This document shows, in pieces, positions 42,061 to 46,374 of a DNA stretch of 46,374 bases. Origin of the DNA: an uncultured Selenomonadales bacterium (lineage in GTDB: Bacteria; Bacillota; Negativicutes; Acidaminococcales; Acidaminococcaceae); the NCBI GenBank assembly GCA_900316935.1, contig ONEW01000016.1, forward strand, positions 1 to 46,374. The letters run 5' to 3'. How positions within the stretch are numbered: the stretch's first letter is position 1; each line of letters begins with the position of its first letter. The notes beneath the pieces are model-generated. The model was not told where the DNA came from and did no database searches. It was given only the letters and a program-made list of their open reading frames with translations. Made by a program: the position numbers and the translations under genes.

Positions 42061-42099
42061 CGGAGAGGGAAGTTCCGCTGAACTTCCCTCTCCGTTTTT
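42061..42099 (+). terminator. Terminator between the binding protein and permease genes
   Basis: A perfect 15-bp stem (42061-42075 with 42080-42094), loop CGCT, then TTTTT. Partial read-through would make more binding protein than membrane parts, a common arrangement in ABC transporters. Confidence 0.93.
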
Positions 42100-42162
42100 C
42101 TGCTGTTCTGCGGCAGCCTTACGATGTTTTTGTAAAACCTTGCTGAAAGAAGGAACTCCGAT

Positions 42163-43047
42163 ATGCTCAATCTTGCAGTGTCCACGGTGGCACAGGGCTT
42201 GCTCTGGGCCATCCTGGCCCTGGGGGTCTATGTGACCTTCCGGGTGCTGGACCTGGCCGACCTGACCTGTGAAGGCAGCTTTCCCCTGGGAGCCGCTACG
42301 GCCGCCGCGTTCCTGGCCGGCGGGCACAGCATCGCCACGGCCGTCCTGGCCGCCGCCGTCGCCGGCATGCTGGCCGGCGCCGTGACAGGCCTGCTGACCA
42401 CCAAAATGAAGATACCCGCCCTGCTGGCAGGGATCCTGACCATGATCGCCCTTTATTCGGTCAATCTGCGCATCATGGGCAAAGCCAACCTGTCCCTCCT
42501 GGGCGTCCCCACGGTTTTCGTGAAAATACAGGGCCTGACCGGCCTGAACCACACGTACACGACGCTGGTCGCCGGCCTGGCCGCCGTCCTCGCCGTGGGC
42601 TTTCTGATGTACTGGTTCTTCGGCACGGAAATCGGCGCGGCCATCCGCGCGACGGGCTTCAACCAGCAGATGATCCGCGCCCAGGGCGTGAACACGGATA
42701 TGACCGTCATCTTGGGCCTGGTCATCAGTAACTGCCTCATCGCCCTGTCGGGCGCCATGATTGCCCAGAACAACGGCTTCGCCGACGTCGGCATGGGCGT
42801 CGGCACCATCGTCATCGGCCTGGCGTCGGTCATCATCGGCGAGGTCCTCTTCGGTACGCGGTCCTTCTCGAACTGCATGGTTTCCGTCGTCCTCGGCTCC
42901 GTGGCGTACCGTATCGTCATCGCCGTGGTGCTGCAGCTCGGCATGCCGCCCAACGACCTGAAGCTGTTCACCTCCATCCTCGTGGCGCTGGCCCTGGCCA
43001 TGCCCATGATCCAGGCGAAGTTCAAGGGAAGGAAGGTGAGCCGCTGA
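42163..43047 (+). CDS. ABC transporter permease (TrpY-type)
   Basis: 294 residues, about eight to nine transmembrane helices, the BPD_transp_2 family shared with branched-chain amino acid and TrpXYZ transporters. The Glu/Gly-rich cytoplasmic loop EIGAAIRATGFNQQMIRAQG should contact the ATPase. The ATG has AAAGGA upstream; the stop overlaps the ATPase start by one base (ATGA). Confidence 0.9.
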   Translation: MLNLAVSTVAQGLLWAILALGVYVTFRVLDLADLTCEGSFPLGAATAAAFLAGGHSIATAVLAAAVAGMLAGAVTGLLTTKMKIPALLAGILTMIALYSVNLRIMGKANLSLLGVPTVFVKIQGLTGLNHTYTTLVAGLAAVLAVGFLMYWFFGTEIGAAIRATGFNQQMIRAQGVNTDMTVILGLVISNCLIALSGAMIAQNNGFADVGMGVGTIVIGLASVIIGEVLFGTRSFSNCMVSVVLGSVAYRIVIAVVLQLGMPPNDLKLFTSILVALALAMPMIQAKFKGRKVSR

Positions 43048-43844
43048 TGTTGAAGATGGAACATGTCTATAAGACCTTCTTTCCCGGTACGATCAACGAG
43101 AAGAAGGCCCTCGTCGACCTGAATCTGGAACTGGAGGACGGGGACTTCGTCACCATGATCGGCGGCAACGGCGCCGGCAAATCGACGACCCTGAACGCCG
43201 TCGCAGGCGTCTGGCCCGTCGACAAGGGCCGGATCCTCATTGACGGCATCGACGTGACGCACCAGCCGGAACACAAGCGGGCCAGGTACATCGGCCGCGT
43301 GTTCCAGGACCCCATGCTCGGCACGGCCGGCGGCATGATGATTGAGGAAAACCTCGATATCGCGTCCCGCCGCGGGGAATTCCCGGGCCTGCGCTGGAGC
43401 ATGAGCGAGGAGAAGCACGAAAAGTTCTACCGCATGCTGAAGGAACTGGACCTGGGCCTGGAAGACCGCATGACCTCGAAGGTCGGCGTCCTGTCCGGCG
43501 GCCAGCGCCAGGCGTTGACGCTGCTCATGGCCACGCTCAGGAAGCCGAAACTGCTCCTTCTGGACGAACATACGGCGGCCCTGGATCCCAAAACGGCGGA
43601 AAAGGTGCTCGGCCTGACCAGGACCATTGTCGAACGCGATGCGCTGACGACCCTCATGATCACCCACAACATGCGGGACGCCCTGCGCTTCGGCAACCGC
43701 CTCATCATGATGCACGAAGGCCGGATCCTTATCGATGTGCGCGGCGGGGAAAAACAGAAGCTGACCATCCGCGACCTGCTGGCCATGTTTGAAAAGGCCA
43801 GCGGCGGCGAAGGCGACGTGAGCGATAAAATGCTCCTGGGCTGA
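43047..43844 (+). CDS. ABC transporter ATPase (TrpZ-type)
   Basis: 265 residues. Walker A GGNGAGKST, the signature LSGGQRQAL, Walker B LLLLDEHTAALD and the H-loop ITHNMRD are all intact. It starts inside the permease stop codon, so translation is coupled. It couples ATP hydrolysis to the uptake of the preceding binding protein's ligand, probably an aromatic amino acid. Confidence 0.93.
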   Translation: MLKMEHVYKTFFPGTINEKKALVDLNLELEDGDFVTMIGGNGAGKSTTLNAVAGVWPVDKGRILIDGIDVTHQPEHKRARYIGRVFQDPMLGTAGGMMIEENLDIASRRGEFPGLRWSMSEEKHEKFYRMLKELDLGLEDRMTSKVGVLSGGQRQALTLLMATLRKPKLLLLDEHTAALDPKTAEKVLGLTRTIVERDALTTLMITHNMRDALRFGNRLIMMHEGRILIDVRGGEKQKLTIRDLLAMFEKASGGEGDVSDKMLLG

Positions 43845-43942
43845 GGAGGCCGTGTTGGAGAACCGGACTGAAAAATACTCCAAAAGCATTTTTTAAAATG
43901 CAATATAGGTGTTGGACATTCCTGCGCAGCACGCGCTATACT

Positions 43943-43978
43943 GAAGGTACCTTGAAAAAGGTGCCTTCTTTGCGTTTA
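43943..43978 (+). terminator. Terminator after the ABC transporter operon
   Basis: GAAGGTACCTT (43943-43953) pairs with AAGGTGCCTTC (43958-43968; one G-T pair), then TTTGCGTTT. A TATACT at 43937-43942 with TGGACA (43913-43918) 18 bases before it may be a promoter for the cupin gene; if so, transcription starts within the hairpin. Confidence 0.65.
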
Positions 43979-44014
43979 TACGATATTTCCAGGTAACAAG
44001 GAAAGGAGCGAATC

Positions 44015-44557
44015 ATGAAAAACCACGGCTTAGGGATTTTAGCGGGCGCCTTATGGGCCGCCCTGATCCTGGTACCGCTGACGGCCGGCGCAGCCGGCAC
44101 GGAAGCAACGGCCCAGCCGGCCCAGCCGCCCACGGTGGCACAGGTGGAACAGTACCTGCAGGGCGTGAACGGCGCCGTATTTCCCGTCGGCAGCTACAAT
44201 GCAGCCTATGCGGACGATTTTACAGGGGATTCCTTCCTGGCGGTGCTGTCCCAGGATAAGGACATTCTCGCCGCCAACGTCACCTTTGTCAAAGGGGCCC
44301 ACACCTACTGGCACAAGCATCACGGATCCTGCCAGATCCTGCTCGGGGCATCCGGTTCCGGGTATTACCAGATCTGGGGTCAGGACCCGGTCCGGCTCCG
44401 TCCCGGCGAAAGCGTCACGATTCCCGAAAACGTGAAACACTGGCACGGCGCCGCCCCGGGCAGCATGTTCCAGCACGTGTCCGTCATGAAGGCCGGCGCG
44501 TCCACGGAATGGCTCGAACCGGTCGACCAGCAGGTGTTCGCCGCCCTGGAAAAATGA
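44015..44557 (+). CDS. Secreted cupin-domain protein
   Basis: 180 residues. A signal peptide (residues 1-27, cut near AGAAG) is followed by a cupin beta-barrel: HTYWHKHHGSCQILL supplies metal-binding histidines and VTIPENVKHWHGA the second cupin motif. The cupin is of the cyclic-enzyme type often found with carboxymuconolactone decarboxylases and flavodoxins. It precedes a flavodoxin gene by 38 bases. Substrate unknown; a role in oxidative or redox defence is speculation. The ATG has AAAGGAG upstream. Confidence 0.85.
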   Translation: MKNHGLGILAGALWAALILVPLTAGAAGTEATAQPAQPPTVAQVEQYLQGVNGAVFPVGSYNAAYADDFTGDSFLAVLSQDKDILAANVTFVKGAHTYWHKHHGSCQILLGASGSGYYQIWGQDPVRLRPGESVTIPENVKHWHGAAPGSMFQHVSVMKAGASTEWLEPVDQQVFAALEK

Positions 44558-44595
44558 CGGATACCGGCATAAAGATTTAGAAAGAAGGGAACATA

Positions 44596-45096
44596 TTGAA
44601 TCCAAAAGTACTGACCGTATACTATTCCTGGTCCAACGGCAATACACGGCACGTGGCAGAACAATTGCAGCAGGCTGTGGGCGGGGATCTGGAAGAGATT
44701 GAAACGGTGACGCCCTATACAGGCAGTTACGACGAGGTGGTCGCCCAGGCCCAGGCCGAAGTACGCCGGGGTTACGAGCCGCCCATCCGGGCCCTGGCCC
44801 ACAATCCGCAGGACTACGATGTCATTGCGGTTGGAACGCCGACGTGGTGGTATACCATGGCGCCGGCCGTGAAGACTTTCCTTAAGAGCCAGGATTTTTC
44901 CGGGAAAACCCTGGTCCCTTTCATGACCAATGCCGGCTGGCCCGGCACGGTCCTGAAAGATATGGCCCGTTCGGCCCGGGGCGCGCAGACCGTCTGCCCC
45001 AAGGAGATCCGCTTCGACTCTTCCGGCGGAGACCGCATGGTGACGCCGGCCAGGGAGCTCAAAGAATGGTTGGAAGAAGTCAGACAGAGTATTTAG
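44596..45096 (+). CDS. Flavodoxin-like protein
   Basis: 166 residues, Flavodoxin_4-type. The FMN phosphate loop is YYSWSNGNTRHVAE; TPTWWYTMAP and MTNAGWPG form the flavin rings' contacts. Small electron carrier or NAD(P)H-dependent reductase-like protein. The start is TTG at 44596, with AGAAGGG upstream; no ATG covers the N-terminal motif. Follows the secreted cupin on one transcript. Confidence 0.88.
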   Translation: MNPKVLTVYYSWSNGNTRHVAEQLQQAVGGDLEEIETVTPYTGSYDEVVAQAQAEVRRGYEPPIRALAHNPQDYDVIAVGTPTWWYTMAPAVKTFLKSQDFSGKTLVPFMTNAGWPGTVLKDMARSARGAQTVCPKEIRFDSSGGDRMVTPARELKEWLEEVRQSI

Positions 45097-45126
45097 TTAA
45101 GGGTCAGGTTGTCAGTTTACTATGGA

Positions 45127-45164
45127 CCTGTCAGGATAGGACCCCTATCCTGACAGGTTTTTTT
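45127..45164 (+). terminator. Strong intrinsic terminator after the flavodoxin
   Basis: A perfect 14-bp stem (45127-45140 with 45144-45157) with a 3-base loop, then seven T. Confidence 0.94.
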
Positions 45165-45536
45165 ATGTTTTGGTATACATGATGATGTTAAGGGAATCCC
45201 TCAATTTCGAAACAATTTCTGAAAAAATCAATAAATACAAATATTTTTATATTTATTACGATATACCAAAATCAGGTGATTAGCTTTTGTATGTTTCTCC
45301 ATATCAATAAAAATTCCCATATGATATAACATAACCAGGTTAAATAAGGCCTGCTGTGAAGGCAGGCTGCTCGGATGCATCTGATAGTAGGGAAATTGAA
45401 AACTAAAAAAGGATGTGGTGAACGGGAAATCATATCAGTCGTTATTGAAAGGAAAAAAGTTTACGCTAGGAATACTTTACGGCCGTATAATTACAGAAAA
45501 TTCTGATAAAAATTTCAGGTGAAAGGAAGAGGCTCA
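45165..45536. other. AT-rich intergenic region with a distant inverted repeat
   Basis: 372 bases without a gene. TTTTGGTATA (45168-45177) and TATACCAAAA (45262-45271) form a perfect 10-bp inverted repeat, 84 bases apart. A TATAAT at 45486-45491 lies before the truncated thiolase, with TTTACG 20 bases upstream (too far for a good promoter). CCTGC/GCAGG (near 45350-45366) makes a small hairpin. GC is much lower than in flanking genes. Confidence 0.5.
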
Positions 45537-46154
45537 ATGGAAGACGTTTATATCGTGTCAGCTGCCCGCACGGCTCTCGGAAAAATTGGCGGAACGTTGA
45601 AAAAAATTCAGCCGGAAGTATTGCTGACGACAGCTTTACAGGGAGCTCTTGATAAGAGCGGAGTGGACAAGGAATTACTGGATGAGGTGGTTTGCGGCCA
45701 GGCTAAGCAGACGACGGATGCGCCGAATATTGCACGGGTAGCCTCTTTGATGCTGCGTGTACCGGAATCGACTCCGGCTTATACGGTTCATCGGCAGTGT
45801 GCGTCCGGTATGCAGGCAATTTTAAGCGGTATGATGCAAATTATGTGCGGATACTCTGATGTCGTCCTTACGGGCGGTGTAGAAAGTATGAGTACAGCCC
45901 CCTTCTATATCCGGAATGCCCGGTTCGGCGTTGGAAATGGAAATGCGGTTTTTGTGGATCCCAACATTGAAAGTCAGCCTAAAAGCCAGCCGAATGATAT
46001 CTATGGTACGTTCAACATGATTCAGACTGCTGATAATGTTTCGCGGAAATACCATATTACCAGGGAAGAACAAGATGCCTTTGCTTTTGCAAGTCAGCAA
46101 AGAGTTTCTTTAACTTTAGTGATCGCTATTTGCTTTATGCCGCTGTCTTATTGA
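45537..46154 (+). pseudogene. Truncated acetyl-CoA acetyltransferase
   Basis: The first ~190 residues are an unmistakable thiolase: VYIVSAARTALGKIGG, the nucleophile Cys88 in HRQCASGMQAI, and REEQDAFAFASQQR. At about position 46100 the similarity ends, and 18 unrelated residues lead to a stop, giving 205 in place of the usual ~390. The catalytic histidine and second cysteine region are missing, so it should be inactive. The ATG has AAAGGAAGAGG upstream. Base composition is AT-richer than neighbours, and in another frame the DNA after the break reads as the end of a different protein. Confidence 0.82.
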
Positions 46155-46204
46155 AAAAAACCTTAAGAGACAATTTGGCTGAGTTGGGAAGTGATGAATC
46201 GTAG
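46103..46204 (+). pseudogene. 3' end of an unrelated, unidentified gene
   Basis: In the frame +1 to the thiolase, codons are open from about 46103 to the TAG at 46202-46204 (ending LLKKTLRDNLAELGSDES). It has the make-up of a real helical C-terminus rather than random sequence, and it starts just where thiolase similarity stops. This fits a deletion that joined the thiolase 5' half to another gene's 3' end. The parent gene is not recognised. Confidence 0.4.
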
Positions 46205-46263
46205 AAAGGTGACAATTTAAAAATTTCAGTTAATGATACTATTAAAAATGGAGGGAATGTATT

Positions 46264-46374
46264 TTGAAGATTCATGAGTATCAGGCAAAGGACATCATGA
46301 AATGGTACGGCATCGACGTCCCGAACGGACGCGCCGCATTCAGCCCTGAAGAAGCCGCGCGGATTGCCAAAGAC
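46264..46374 (+). CDS. Succinyl-CoA synthetase beta-like subunit, partial at window end
   Basis: Only the first 37 codons are in the window. MKIHEYQAKDIMKWYGIDVP matches the N-terminal start of ATP-grasp CoA ligase beta subunits (SucC family); the organism may use it for succinyl-CoA or a related acid. The start is TTG at 46264, with GGAGGG eight bases upstream. GC content returns to the high level of the rest of the window. Confidence 0.8.
   Translation, partial: MKIHEYQAKDIMKWYGIDVPNGRAAFSPEEAARIAKD

Noticed and set aside
42061..42099. Possible end of the ABC operon
   Set aside because: The permease and ATPase genes clearly belong with the binding protein, so the hairpin is an internal attenuator rather than an operon end.
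1..46374. CRISPR array, IS element or prophage
   Set aside because: No regularly spaced repeats, transposase, integrase or phage structural gene was seen anywhere in the window.

Overview
The window looks like a GC-rich chromosomal segment of a low-G+C-type (Firmicutes/Bacillota) lineage, most likely a Negativicute such as an Acidaminococcus/Phascolarctobacterium relative. This is inferred from gene order, not from a marker search. Evidence: two gene blocks keep the Bacillus subtilis order (yaaO-tmk-holB-ricT-trmN6-rsmI-metG ... tatD-yabE-rnmV-rsmA, and yybS-gdpP-rplI-dnaB-(purB)-purA); the promoters are sigma-A like, often with 17-bp spacing; and a LexA-like site has the Gram-positive CGAAC-N4-GTTYG form. 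Nearly all of the window is tightly packed housekeeping DNA. GC drops clearly only in 35.9-36.6 kb, 45.1-46.25 kb and a few promoters.

Layout: 0-3.1 kb, DUF815 ATPase, then a TetR regulator/aldo-keto reductase pair with a palindromic operator in its promoter. 3.3-11.4 kb, a DNA replication and translation-fidelity operon. 11.5-17.2 kb, a lipoprotein, a tatD-nitroreductase pair on the minus strand, then a 3D-domain cell-wall protein with RNase M5 and RsmA, and a MarR regulator. 17.2-23.4 kb, a sulfur-transfer island: an Rrf2/IscR-like regulator divergent from a cysteine desulfurase, with cysK and mnmA in its own operon, plus two HD hydrolases and an unknown secreted protein. 23.4-27.4 kb, unknown proteins, a LysM protein under an SOS-like promoter, a decayed esterase, and a gluQ gene with no canonical start codon. 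27.6-35.9 kb, the yybS-gdpP-rplI-dnaB and purB-purA block. 35.9-36.3 kb, a candidate structured RNA with its own promoter and terminator. 36.5-39.9 kb, a bioY-thiolase-acyl ligase operon behind two BirA-like operators. 39.9-45.1 kb, tRNA-Lys, an LRAT-like protein, a tryptophan-type ABC transporter, a cupin and a flavodoxin. 45.1-46.4 kb, an AT-richer patch with a thiolase gene cut in half, then the start of a succinyl-CoA-synthetase-beta-like gene that runs off the end.

The most interesting items are the minus-strand RNA candidate at about 35895-36297, the ACG-only start context of gluQ, the BirA-controlled bioY/thiolase/ligase operon whose thiolase lacks the second catalytic cysteine, the SOS-type control of the LysM protein, the repeated TGATACGTATCA palindrome, the sulfur island, and the deletion scar in the last thiolase. 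All functional calls rest on motifs and synteny read by eye; no database search was possible.
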